Of a DNA stretch of 64,000 bases, positions 16,844 through 24,982 are shown one piece after another. A model generated the notes under the pieces. The model was not told the origin of the DNA. It was given only the letters and a program-made list of their open reading frames with translations, and did not search any database. The DNA is from SSC4 sp964443225. GTDB lineage: Bacteria; Chloroflexota; Anaerolineae; SSC4; Amarolineaceae. Location: positions 20,574-84,573 of the forward strand of contig CAYUCC010000015.1 of NCBI GenBank assembly GCA_964443225.1, given 5' to 3'. The stretch's first letter is position 1. Each line of letters begins with the position of its first letter. The position numbers and the translations under genes are program-made.

Positions 16844-17776
16844 ATGCGCAACAAAATTACGGTTGTCGGTGCCGGCATGGTCGGCGCCAGCACAGCCCTG
16901 TGGCTCGCCGAACGTGAACTGGGTGATATTGTCCTGGTCGATATCCCACAGACGGGCGACATGCCCAAGGGTAAAGGACTGGACCTGCTGCAGGCTGGGC
17001 CCATCGTGGGTTACGATACCCGCATCACCGGCACCACGTCCTACGAAGCCACGGCAAACTCGGATGTGGTGGTCATCACCGCCGGTATCCCGCGCAAGCC
17101 GGGCATGAGCCGCGAAGACCTGGTGGGTACCAACGCCAATATCGTGGCGAGCGTCGCCCGCCAAATCGCCGCAACGTCACCCAACGCCATCATCATCGTG
17201 GTCACCAATCCACTGGATACGATGTGTTACGTGGCGAAAAAGGCCAGTGGTTTTCCCAAAGAACGTGTGTTAGGCCAGGCGGGCGTATTGGACAGTGCCC
17301 GCATGCGGGCGTTCATCGCCATGGAAATGAACGTCAGCGTAGAAAACACGCATGCATTTGTTTTGGGTGGGCACGGTGACGAAATGGTGCCGCTGGTGCG
17401 CTATTCGACCGTGGCGGGCATTCCGATCAGCGAACTGCTGCCGGCTGACCGCGTGGCCGCCATCGTCGAGCGGACACGTAAGGGCGGCGGTGAGATCGTC
17501 CAGCTCATGGGGACCAGCGCGTACTACGCCCCCGGTGCCGCATCGGCGGAAATGGTCGAAGCCATTCTCAAGGACAAAAAACTGATTCGCCCCTGTGCTG
17601 CCTACCTGGAGGGCGAATACGGCCTCAACGACGTCTACTTTGGCGTGCCGGTGGTCCTGGGGCGCAGCGGTGTGGAAAAGATCATCGAGGTCACCCTGGC
17701 CGACGACGAGCGCGCCATGTTCCAGAAATCAGCCGACCTGATCCGCAGCACGATGACTGTGCTGCCCCAGAGCTGA
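16844..17776 (+). CDS. mdh: Malate dehydrogenase
   Basis: NAD-dependent interconversion of malate and oxaloacetate in the citric acid cycle. 310 residues of the LDH-like MDH type common in Chloroflexota: Rossmann motif VVGAGMVGAS, NAD-site aspartate in LVDIPQ, substrate arginines in IPRKPGMSREDL, VVTNPLDTM, and catalytic His in LGGHGDEMVPLVRYS. AGGAG lies about 14 bases before the ATG. The gene stands alone between two terminators, with its own promoter not clearly visible. Confidence 0.95.
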   Translation: MRNKITVVGAGMVGASTALWLAERELGDIVLVDIPQTGDMPKGKGLDLLQAGPIVGYDTRITGTTSYEATANSDVVVITAGIPRKPGMSREDLVGTNANIVASVARQIAATSPNAIIIVVTNPLDTMCYVAKKASGFPKERVLGQAGVLDSARMRAFIAMEMNVSVENTHAFVLGGHGDEMVPLVRYSTVAGIPISELLPADRVAAIVERTRKGGGEIVQLMGTSAYYAPGAASAEMVEAILKDKKLIRPCAAYLEGEYGLNDVYFGVPVVLGRSGVEKIIEVTLADDERAMFQKSADLIRSTMTVLPQS

Positions 17777-17798
17777 GCCGGCTTCGACGAGGAACATC

Positions 17799-17829
17799 AA
17801 AAGGGCCTGGCGAACCGCCAGGCCCTTTT
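17799..17829. terminator. Bidirectional terminator between mdh and the Uma2 gene
   Basis: A perfect 14-bp stem AAAAGGGCCTGGCG/CGCCAGGCCCTTTT with a three-base loop, A4 on one side and T4 on the other. It serves the two convergent genes. Confidence 0.9.
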
Positions 17830-17830
17830 G

Positions 17831-18454
17831 TCAAACGTTTGCCATCAGGCGAAATGCTTCGACCGCGCTGATCGTTTTGGCGCCGGACGGAGGAAAGAGC
17901 CAATCGCGCTGCAGCCAGTAACCGGCCAGGATCTCGGATTGTACGCGGTCGCTCGTGCTCGCAACGGGTACGAATTGGCCGTTGACCTGACTGTAGAACA
18001 CGGCCTGGCGTGTAAGCGGATCGATGAGCCAGTATTCGCCAACACCGAAGCGCGCATAGTTGATCTTCTTTTCTACTTCGTCATAGTGACGGCTGCTGGG
18101 CGATACGATCTCGACGGCAATATCGGGGGGACCGGCAAAATAGACCTCGCGGGCGAGGTGCAGCCGGTCTCGACGAATGAATGAAACATCGGGTTGATAC
18201 ACGTTGACATCTGACATGCGAAACGCCAGATTCGATCCCATCACCTGACCAAGACCGCGAGTTTCCACAAACAGACCCATGGTCAGCATGATGAAGGACT
18301 GCAATCGTTCGTGCTCGTACGACGCCGGCGTTGCCACGATCATGACTCCTTCGATCAGATCGGATTTTTCATCGCTGAACGGCGAGTCGATATAATCGTC
18401 GGCCAACAGTCGAGCTGCTGCTGGTGTCTCGAAAAGTGTGCGTAGAGCGACCAT
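17831..18454 (-). CDS. Uma2-family (DUF820) putative endonuclease
   Basis: 207 residues with the PD-(D/E)xK-like core of the family: LIEGVMI, YQPDVSFI, then DIAVEIVSPSS...D..K..Y...GVGEYWLIDP. Members are numerous in Chloroflexota and cyanobacteria; some are linked to transposons, and function is mostly unproven. GGAGG lies 9 bases before the ATG. It is convergent with mdh and shares its terminator. Confidence 0.88.
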   Translation of the reverse strand: MVALRTLFETPAAARLLADDYIDSPFSDEKSDLIEGVMIVATPASYEHERLQSFIMLTMGLFVETRGLGQVMGSNLAFRMSDVNVYQPDVSFIRRDRLHLAREVYFAGPPDIAVEIVSPSSRHYDEVEKKINYARFGVGEYWLIDPLTRQAVFYSQVNGQFVPVASTSDRVQSEILAGYWLQRDWLFPPSGAKTISAVEAFRLMANV

Positions 18455-18500
18455 CGTCTATACCCTCCAGCCAGAATGCGGGTGCGCGGCGAGTGGCACG

Positions 18501-18529
18501 ATCATAGCACATTTGAGCGGCTTTGTCTA
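18501..18529 (-). promoter_or_regulatory. Promoter for the Uma2 gene
   Basis: Minus-strand TAGACA (18529-18524) and TATGAT (18506-18501), spacer 17; start near 18494. Confidence 0.5.
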
Positions 18530-18564
18530 TTCGTTCGCTTTTCTGAATGGAATTCTAAAACACC

Positions 18565-19299
18565 ATGGAAATTCGAGGCAGCGTTGCGTTCGTCACTGGC
18601 GGCGCGGTGCGCGTGGGCCGGGCGATTGCACTGAGCCTGGCCCAGGCCGGCGCCGACGTGGCGATCGGCTACCACACCTCGGCGGACGCTGCAGCCGAAA
18701 CCGTGCACGACATCGAGGCACTGGGCGGGCGGGGCCTGGCGGTGCACGCCGATCTGGCGGATGTTTACCAGGTCCGCGCGGCGGTCGCTTGCGTGCACGA
18801 TCACTTCGGTGCGCTGGACATTGTGGTCAACAGCGCCTCGCACTTCGTCACAACACCTCTCCTGACCACGACCTACGACGAGTGGCGCCGCGTCCTGGCG
18901 GTTCTGCTGGATGGTCCCCTTTTTCTGCTGCAGGCCGCCGCACCCTTGATGCAGGCCCGCGGGGAGGGCGTCATCGTCAACGTGCTCGATGGATCGATCG
19001 ATACACCGTGGCCGCATTTTCTGGCCCACGCCGCCGGCAAGATGGGCCTGCTCTCACTGACGCGCAACCTGGCGGTGGAACTGGCCCCCGCTATTCGGGT
19101 CAACGCCGTAGTGCCGGGACCGGTGCTGCCGCCCGACGGTTATCCACCAGACAAGACCGAACGAACAGCCAGACAGACGCTGCTTCGGCGTTGGGGAACA
19201 CCGCAGGATGTGGCCGATGCCGTCAGCTTTTTGATCCGCGCCGATTACGTAACCGGCGCCGTGCTCCACGTCGACGGTGGACAACGGTGGGCGGCTTGA
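18565..19299 (+). CDS. SDR oxidoreductase, pteridine-reductase (PTR1/FolM)-like, with catalytic Tyr replaced by His
   Basis: 244 residues, Rossmann fold with TGGAVRVGRAIA and the NSAS segment. Pteridine reductases use Asp-(12)-Tyr-(3)-Lys. Here Asp142 (NVLDG), His155 and Lys159 (HAAGK) keep the exact spacing, but Tyr is His. The NVLDG aspartate in place of the usual SDR serine and the PWP segment are what point to the pteridine reductase group. The C terminus VTGAVLHVDGGQRW is standard. Either His serves as proton donor or the enzyme has changed activity. The start ATG has no strong ribosome site. Confidence 0.82.
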   Translation: MEIRGSVAFVTGGAVRVGRAIALSLAQAGADVAIGYHTSADAAAETVHDIEALGGRGLAVHADLADVYQVRAAVACVHDHFGALDIVVNSASHFVTTPLLTTTYDEWRRVLAVLLDGPLFLLQAAAPLMQARGEGVIVNVLDGSIDTPWPHFLAHAAGKMGLLSLTRNLAVELAPAIRVNAVVPGPVLPPDGYPPDKTERTARQTLLRRWGTPQDVADAVSFLIRADYVTGAVLHVDGGQRWAA

Positions 19300-19394
19300 C
19301 GGTCAGGTCCACCGGCGAGAACCGCAAACACAGAGATGCCGCAGGGAACCAGATTCCCTACGGCATCTTCTGAAAGGAGGAGAAAACTACATGC

Positions 19395-20795
19395 TTATTC
19401 GCTCGGCGGCAGAAGCACCGTATCGATGACGTGGATCACGCCGTTGGATGTTTCGATGTCGGTCACGGTGACCAGAGCGTCGTTGATCATCACCTTGTCA
19501 CCGTCAACCTTGATCGTTATGGGCTTGCCGAGCGCAGTACCCGCTGCGGTCATCTTCACCACATCGGCGGCCATGGCCTTACCCGACAACACGTGGTACA
19601 GCAGGATGTCCTTCAACTTCTCCGGCTCGGCCAGCAGTGCCTCGATGGTGCCCGCCGGCAGTTTGGCGAACGCTTCGTCGGTGGGGGCGAGGACCGTGAA
19701 CGGACCTTCACCCTTCAGGGTCTCGACCAGGCCAGCAGCCTCGACGGCAGCAACCAGCGTCTTGAACTGACCCGCAGCCACGGCCGTATCGACGATATCC
19801 TTCAACTCAGATGCCGGTGACGCCGGTGGCAGAAGCACCGTGTCGATGACGTGAATCACGCCGTTCAACGCTTCGATGTCCGCAGCCGTAACCAGGGCAT
19901 CGTTGATGCGGATCGAATCGCCGTCAACCGTAATCGTCACTGGCTGGCCGAACACGGTGTCGGCGCTGTTCAGCTGGGCCACGTCGGTCGACATCGCCTT
20001 GGCAGCAATGACGTGGTACAGCAGGATTTCCTTCAGTTTCTCAGGCTCGGCCAACAGCGCCTCGACGGTGCCCGCAGGCAGTTTGGCGAACGCTTCATCG
20101 CTGGGGGCGAGGACCGTGAACGGCCCTTCACCCTTCAGGGTTTCGACCAGGCCAGCAGCTTCGACAGCGGCGACCAGGGTCTTGAACTGACCGGCGCCAA
20201 TCGCCGTATCGACGATGTCCTTCAACTCAGTGGCCGGTGCCGCCGGTGGCAAAAGCACCGTGTCGATGACGTGAATCACACCGTTTGTTGCTTCGATGTC
20301 GGCAGCAGTAACCAGGGCATCGTTGATGCGGATCGCATCGCCATCAACCGTAATCGTCACTGGCTGGCCGAACACGGTGTCGGCACTGTTCAGCTGGGCA
20401 ACATCGGTTGACATCGCCTTGGCAGCAATGACGTGGTACAGCAGGATTTCTTTCAGTTTCTCAGGCTCGGCCAACAGCGCCTCGACGGTGCCCGCCGGCA
20501 GTTTGGCGAACGCTTCGTCGGTGGGGGCGAGGACCGTGAACGGACCTTCACCCTTCAGGGTCTCGACAAGGCCGGCAGCCTTGACAGCGGCCACCAGTGT
20601 CGTGAACTGACCGGCACCCACGGCGGTGTCTACAATGTCGAGCAGCTCGGCGGCGGGGGGAACTTCGGTCGCGGGTACCGCCGTTGGTTCGGCTTCAACA
20701 GCCGGTTGAGTCGGCGCAACCTGCGCCGGCGTCGTACACGCACTGACAGCAACCACAACAATCAACAACAGAGACAACAGAAAAGGCGTTCTCAT
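19395..20795 (-). CDS. Surface lipoprotein with three FAS1 (fasciclin) domains
   Basis: 466 residues. Lipobox VVAVSAC, a Pro/Thr/Glu linker, then three FAS1 domains of 140 residues each, carrying LKGEGPFTVLAPTDEAFAKLP, LLYHVIAAKAMSTDV and NGVIHVIDTVLLPP. FAS1 domains mediate adhesion. The domains are nearly identical, with only the third diverged at HVLSGKAMAADVVKMTAAGTAL. AAGGAGA lies 5 bases before the ATG. It diverges from the his operon. It could bind matrix, polysaccharide or other cells. Confidence 0.92.
   Translation of the reverse strand: MRTPFLLSLLLIVVVAVSACTTPAQVAPTQPAVEAEPTAVPATEVPPAAELLDIVDTAVGAGQFTTLVAAVKAAGLVETLKGEGPFTVLAPTDEAFAKLPAGTVEALLAEPEKLKEILLYHVIAAKAMSTDVAQLNSADTVFGQPVTITVDGDAIRINDALVTAADIEATNGVIHVIDTVLLPPAAPATELKDIVDTAIGAGQFKTLVAAVEAAGLVETLKGEGPFTVLAPSDEAFAKLPAGTVEALLAEPEKLKEILLYHVIAAKAMSTDVAQLNSADTVFGQPVTITVDGDSIRINDALVTAADIEALNGVIHVIDTVLLPPASPASELKDIVDTAVAAGQFKTLVAAVEAAGLVETLKGEGPFTVLAPTDEAFAKLPAGTIEALLAEPEKLKDILLYHVLSGKAMAADVVKMTAAGTALGKPITIKVDGDKVMINDALVTVTDIETSNGVIHVIDTVLLPPSE
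19396..20655. repeat. Three tandem 420-bp units encoding the FAS1 domains
   Basis: The sequence repeats with a period of exactly 420 bases (compare 19801-19860 with 20221-20280). Units 2 and 3 (19816-20655) are closest; unit 1 at the 3' end of the gene has more changes. The register matches 140 codons, so the domain number can change by recombination without frameshift. Confidence 0.88.
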
Positions 20796-20949
20796 CAGAC
20801 TCTCCTTGCTGGATACTAGATTCACTCTCCGTACAGCCCCAAAAACTTCTTCAAACACTATGCAAAGATTCTACAAACTATTACTCTTACTTACAGTAAC
20901 CCTTATTCCATTCTTGCCCAGATCGGAAAGGGCGGAAGGTTGATTCGGT

Positions 20950-20978
20950 TTGACTTTTGTGTGTCGCTATGTTAGACT
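20950..20978 (+). promoter_or_regulatory. Promoter for the his leader and operon
   Basis: TTGACT (20950-20955) and TAGACT (20973-20978), spacer 17; start near 20985, giving a leader of about 190 bases before hisZ. Confidence 0.7.
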
Positions 20979-21048
20979 GCCCTTCGTCATGCAAAACGAT
21001 TCCGGTTCGACGGTTTGTTGGGGACCCCGTAGTGGGGCCGGCGACGTG

Positions 21049-21087
21049 ATGCATCATCACGTGGATACGGGCAGACACGACGGCTAA
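21049..21087 (+). CDS. hisL: Histidine operon leader peptide (MHHHVDTGRHDG)
   Basis: A 12-codon frame with four His codons, three consecutive (CAT CAT CAC at 21052-21060), ending in TAA at 21085. GGGG at 21034-21037 could be the ribosome site; a GTG at 21046 is an in-frame alternative start. It lies between a promoter and a terminator directly upstream of hisZGD-CB. As in enterobacterial his operons, stalling at His codons when His-tRNA is scarce should favour an antiterminator. The peptide is unrelated in sequence to enterobacterial HisL; the call rests on codon content and position. Confidence 0.75.
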   Translation: MHHHVDTGRHDG

Positions 21088-21113
21088 CTGCCGCCCTGGT
21101 TGGGTTTGCCCGC

Positions 21114-21142
21114 AAGACTAGTTCAGCGAACTAGTCTTTTTT
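21114..21142 (+). terminator. Attenuator terminator of the his operon
   Basis: AAGACTAGTTC (21114-21124) pairs perfectly with 21128-21138 around AGC, followed by a T run to 21142. A competing stem can form upstream: GGGCAGAC (21069-21076, inside the leader peptide's last codons) with GTTTGCCC (21104-21111), and CGGC/GCCG at 21081-21093. These are the alternative folds expected of an attenuator. Confidence 0.8.
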
Positions 21143-21172
21143 ATTGGTATGCGCCAGGGACGAGGTCCGCTC

Positions 21173-22438
21173 GTGATCAAGGGTCAGTTACCGTACGGTG
21201 TCGGTGATCTGTTTTTCGAATATGCCGCGCAGCAGCGCGCCCTGGAGCAACGCCTGCGCCAGGTGTTTGGCGCCTGGGCGTATGCGGAGCTTATTTTGCC
21301 GACCCTGGAATATGCCGATGTCGTGTCGGGGCCGGCGGGCAGCCAGCTGGCCAGCAATATCATGCGCTTTGTCGACCGTGACGGAGAGACGCTGGCCTTA
21401 CGGCCCGATATGACCATCCCCACAGCGCGCGCCGTCGCCACCAAACTCTACGACCAGCCGCAGCCGCTGCGCCTCTGTTACGTAGGCAGTGTGTTTCGTT
21501 ACGAAGACCCCCAGGGGGGCCGGCGGCGCGAGTTCACGCAGGCTGGCTTCGAGTTGATCGGCGCCGATACCGTCGCCGCCGATGCCGAAGTGCTGCAGCT
21601 CACCGTGGCAGCCCTGCGCGCCGCTGACCTGCAGCGTTTTGTCCTCACTATCGGTCACATGGGCTTCTACCGCAGTCTGCTTGCCGCCCTCGCCCTGCCC
21701 GTCGACGCCGAAGCGGCCCTCACCGCCGCCATCGACCGCAAGCGCCAGGGTGACTTGCTGCAGCTGTTGGCGACATTGCCGTTGACGGCGGCCGCGCAGC
21801 GGTCGCTGCGTACCCTGCCCTCCTTGAGCGGGCAACAGGGTGTTTTCGACCAGGCGCTCGACGTGTGCCTGACCCCCGCCATGGCGGCCGCGGTGACGCA
21901 CCTGCACCAGGTCTGGCAGCGCCTCCACGAACTCGATCTGGCGGCGCACATCCTGGTCGACTTCAGCGAGATTCGCGGCATGGCCTACTACACCGGGCTG
22001 ACCTTCGAAGGGTTTGCGCCCGGCGCCGGTGCTGCGTTGTGCAGCGGTGGTCGCTACGACGACCTGATTGGCCACTTTGGCGCGCCACGGCCGGCGGTCG
22101 GCTGTGCCCTCGTGGTGGATCGCCTGCTGTTGACCGCACGCCACCAGGGAACGCAGCTGCCCGCCGTGACACCCGGCTGGCTCGTCGGCAGTGCGCCCGA
22201 CAGCGACCTGCGTCCGCTGCAGGTTTGGCTGGACGACGGGCGCACGCGTGGCCAGGTGATCGACGTCGATCTGCTGGGCCGCGATGAAACCACGCTGCGC
22301 GCCGTGCAGCAGACGCGCGGGATCCGCCAGCTGGTTTGGTACGCCGGACCCGCCGCCATCACCCTGCATACGGCAGACGGTACGCGCCACCTCACCCTGG
22401 ACGAGCTGCTGGCCCTGTCCGACAAGGGCGTATCATGA
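21173..22438 (+). CDS. hisZ: ATP phosphoribosyltransferase regulatory subunit HisZ
   Basis: HisZ is a histidyl-tRNA-synthetase paralogue that activates the short HisG and gives it histidine feedback control. Class II synthetase motifs are present (MRFVDRDGETLALRPDMTIPTAR, RLCYVGSVFRYE, REFTQAGFELIG), while the C-terminal anticodon domain is replaced by a small divergent region. The next gene is short-form hisG, which needs HisZ. The GTG at 21173 has GAGG 7 bases upstream; an ATG at 21149 directly after the terminator would add eight residues. A true HisRS cannot be fully excluded, but context and the missing anticodon domain favour HisZ. Confidence 0.88.
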   Translation: MIKGQLPYGVGDLFFEYAAQQRALEQRLRQVFGAWAYAELILPTLEYADVVSGPAGSQLASNIMRFVDRDGETLALRPDMTIPTARAVATKLYDQPQPLRLCYVGSVFRYEDPQGGRRREFTQAGFELIGADTVAADAEVLQLTVAALRAADLQRFVLTIGHMGFYRSLLAALALPVDAEAALTAAIDRKRQGDLLQLLATLPLTAAAQRSLRTLPSLSGQQGVFDQALDVCLTPAMAAAVTHLHQVWQRLHELDLAAHILVDFSEIRGMAYYTGLTFEGFAPGAGAALCSGGRYDDLIGHFGAPRPAVGCALVVDRLLLTARHQGTQLPAVTPGWLVGSAPDSDLRPLQVWLDDGRTRGQVIDVDLLGRDETTLRAVQQTRGIRQLVWYAGPAAITLHTADGTRHLTLDELLALSDKGVS

Positions 22439-22457
22439 ACCTATCCGAGGTATCGCC

Positions 22458-23162
22458 ATGGTGACCCTGCGCCCTGAACACAATGACCCGAATCACCTGA
22501 CGATTGCCCTGCCCAAGGGACGCATGCAGCACCAGGCGCTGGCGCTGCTGCACCGGCTTGGTTACGTGCGCGACACCGGTTTGGATACCGATGGCGATGC
22601 GGCACGCCGCCTGCTGATCCCAGCGGTTGGCGGGCGTTTGAGTTACCTGCTGGCCAAACCGGGCGACGTGCCGATCTATGTCGAGTACGGCGTGGCCGAT
22701 CTGGGCATCGTGGGCGAAGACGTGCTGCGTGAGAGTGGGCGCGACGTCTACGAGCCGCTGCGGCTGCCGTTCGGTCACTGCCATCTCGCCGTGGCCGGCC
22801 CTGCCGATCGACCGGCCCGTCCCCTGCGCCTGGAACCCAACCTGCGCATCGCCACCAAATACCCGTATCTGACGCGCGACTATTTCCATCGCCGCGGCAT
22901 TTCGGCCGAAATCATTGCCCTGTCGGGATCGGTGGAACTGGCACCGCTGGTGGGCCTGGCCGATCTGATCGTCGACCTGGTGGAAACCGGTTCGACGCTC
23001 AAGGCCAATGGGCTGGTCGAACTGCGCACCATTCTCCACGTGCAGGCCTGCCTGATCGCCAACCGCGCCAGCTACCGCCTGAAGGCCGACGCCATGCAGA
23101 CCTTCATCGATCAACTGCAGCGCGCCGTCGACACGAATGCGCCGGCGCAAGAGGATGCCTGA
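22458..23162 (+). CDS. hisG: ATP phosphoribosyltransferase catalytic subunit, short form
   Basis: First step of histidine synthesis: ATP + PRPP to phosphoribosyl-ATP. 234 residues, lacking the C-terminal ACT-like regulatory domain of the long form, consistent with HisZ next door. Motifs: TIALPKGRM near the N terminus, YVEYGVADLGIVGEDVL, RIATKYPYLTRDYF and the PRPP loop LADLIVDLVETGSTLKANGL. GAGG is 7 bases before the ATG. Confidence 0.95.
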   Translation: MVTLRPEHNDPNHLTIALPKGRMQHQALALLHRLGYVRDTGLDTDGDAARRLLIPAVGGRLSYLLAKPGDVPIYVEYGVADLGIVGEDVLRESGRDVYEPLRLPFGHCHLAVAGPADRPARPLRLEPNLRIATKYPYLTRDYFHRRGISAEIIALSGSVELAPLVGLADLIVDLVETGSTLKANGLVELRTILHVQACLIANRASYRLKADAMQTFIDQLQRAVDTNAPAQEDA

Positions 23163-24517
23163 TGCCGACGACACCTTTGATACCCATTTATACCGACGTA
23201 GCCCTGGCCCAGCGCACGGTTCTGCGCCGCTCACCCTGGGACGCCCAAACCGTGCCCGAGACGGTGCTTGCCGGCATCGAGGCGCGCTTCGGCAGCCGCT
23301 TGAGTCCCGCCGAGGCGGTTGCGCACGTCTTGAACGACGTGCGGCAGCACGGTGACGCCGCCGTACGGGCCTGGACCCGCCGCATCGACGGGGTCGATCT
23401 CGAGACACTGGCGGTGACGCAGGCTGCACAGACCGCCGCCCTGAACCGTCTGCCGCCGTCGCTGAAACAGGCGCTGCAGCTGGCGATCGACCGCGTGACC
23501 GCTTTTCATCGCAAACAGCCGGTCGATTCGTGGCTCGATACCGGACCCGATGGTCTGCTCGGCCAACTCGTACGCCCCATCGATGCCGTGGGCGTTTACG
23601 TGCCCGGCGGAACGGCCCCGCTGCCCTCGTCGCTGCTGATGGCCGCCGTGCCGGCGCGTGTTGCCGGCGTGCGGCGCATCGTGGCAGTGACCCCGCCCGA
23701 CCGGCAGACCGGCCGCGTACCTGACGTGATCCTGGCGACCGCCGCCCTCGTTGGGGTCGATGAGCTGTGGGCGGTGGGAGGTGCCCAGGCGATTGCGCTG
23801 CTGACCTTTGGCAGCGAGACGATGGTCCCCGTCGATAAGATCGTCGGCCCCGGTGGGCTCTTCGTGACCCTGGCCAAGCGCCAGGTCTACGGGATGGTCG
23901 GCATCGATGGGATCCCCGGACCAACCGAAACGCTGGTGATTGCCGACGCGGCCGCCAGGCCCGCCCTGGTAGCCGCCGACCTGCTGGCCCAGGCCGAACA
24001 CGATGTTCTGGCCTCGGCCATTCTGCTAACCCCCTCGGCGGAACTGGCGGTGCAGGTGGAACGCGAACTGGCCGGGCAGCTGGAGGACCTCAGCCGCGCC
24101 GACATCATCGCCCAGTCGCTGGGCAGCCGCGGGGGGATCGTCATCACCGCCGATCTGGCGCAGGCGGTCGCGCTGGCCAATGCTTATGCGCCAGAGCACC
24201 TCTGCCTGCTGGTGCAGGACCCCTGGGCGCTCGTCGGCCATGTGCGGCATGCGGGGGGGATTTTCCTGGGTGAAGGCTCCTTCGAGGTATTGGGCGATTA
24301 CGTGGCCGGGCCCAGTCACATCATGCCGACCGAAGGATCGGCGCGTTTTGCCTCGCCGCTGAGTGTGGCCGATTTCGTCAAACGGATCAGCCTGGTGGGC
24401 TTGACGGCGGACGGCGGGCAGACGCTCAGTGCCGCTGCGGCACAGCTGGCGGAGGCCGAGGGACTCACCGCCCATGCCGCCGCCGCACGCCGGCGCCTGG
24501 TCGGGATCGGACCATGA
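23162..24517 (+). CDS. hisD: Histidinol dehydrogenase
   Basis: Last two oxidations from histidinol to histidine, NAD- and zinc-dependent. 451 residues, slightly longer than usual because of an N-terminal extension. Motifs include PVDSWLDTGPDG-like entry, GVYVPGGTAPLPSSLLM, VGGAQAIALLTFGSET, KIVGPGG, the DGIPGPTETLVIAD segment, LLAQAEHD and the zinc/catalytic His region NAYAPEHLCL. Its ATG overlaps the hisG stop by one base (TGATG), so translation is coupled. Confidence 0.96.
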   Translation: MPTTPLIPIYTDVALAQRTVLRRSPWDAQTVPETVLAGIEARFGSRLSPAEAVAHVLNDVRQHGDAAVRAWTRRIDGVDLETLAVTQAAQTAALNRLPPSLKQALQLAIDRVTAFHRKQPVDSWLDTGPDGLLGQLVRPIDAVGVYVPGGTAPLPSSLLMAAVPARVAGVRRIVAVTPPDRQTGRVPDVILATAALVGVDELWAVGGAQAIALLTFGSETMVPVDKIVGPGGLFVTLAKRQVYGMVGIDGIPGPTETLVIADAAARPALVAADLLAQAEHDVLASAILLTPSAELAVQVERELAGQLEDLSRADIIAQSLGSRGGIVITADLAQAVALANAYAPEHLCLLVQDPWALVGHVRHAGGIFLGEGSFEVLGDYVAGPSHIMPTEGSARFASPLSVADFVKRISLVGLTADGGQTLSAAAAQLAEAEGLTAHAAAARRRLVGIGP

Positions 24518-24972
24518 GTGAGCCCACATTCGTCCTGGCCACCCTCGCCGACCGCCAGACAGTGCTGGCTCTGCACGAGGCGTTTTTTGTCGAGGACCAG
24601 CTCGTTGGATTCGACCTGGACGACCGCCGAGCCGGCCTCGACCGGTTGTTGGCTGAGCCTGGCCGGTGGGGGGAAGTACACCTCATCTGCGCTGGTGATG
24701 ACGTGGCGGGGTACGTGATTACCACGTGGGGATTCACGGTGGAGTTGGGCGGGCCATTCGTCCTGATCGATGAGCTCTACATGAGTCCGGCGTACCGGCA
24801 GCGTGGTTGGGGACGGGTGGCACTGGCATTTGTCGTGGAGTTGGCACGGCAGCAGGGCCAACGGGCCGTGCAGCTGGAGGTGGAACACCACAACGCACAT
24901 GCCGAGCGGCTCTATCGGCGCGTTGGTTTTGTGCCGCACGCGTCACGGACCACCTACGAACTGCGGGTATAG
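24514..24972 (+). CDS. GNAT-family N-acetyltransferase inside the his operon
   Basis: 152 residues with the acetyl-CoA motif A (LYMSPAYRQRGWGRVALAFV) and the motif B region (NAHAERLYRRVGFV). The ATG overlaps the hisD stop (ATGA) and hisC begins 11 bases after its end, so it is fully embedded in the operon. No His pathway step needs an acetyltransferase. It may modify an unrelated amine or be a passenger. Substrate unknown. Confidence 0.85.
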   Translation: MSEPTFVLATLADRQTVLALHEAFFVEDQLVGFDLDDRRAGLDRLLAEPGRWGEVHLICAGDDVAGYVITTWGFTVELGGPFVLIDELYMSPAYRQRGWGRVALAFVVELARQQGQRAVQLEVEHHNAHAERLYRRVGFVPHASRTTYELRV

Positions 24973-24982
24973 AGGGCGATTT

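Noticed and set aside
20985..21172. T-box riboswitch controlling the his operon
   Set aside because: No T-box consensus (UGGNACCGCG) before the terminator; the His-codon leader peptide explains the layout better.
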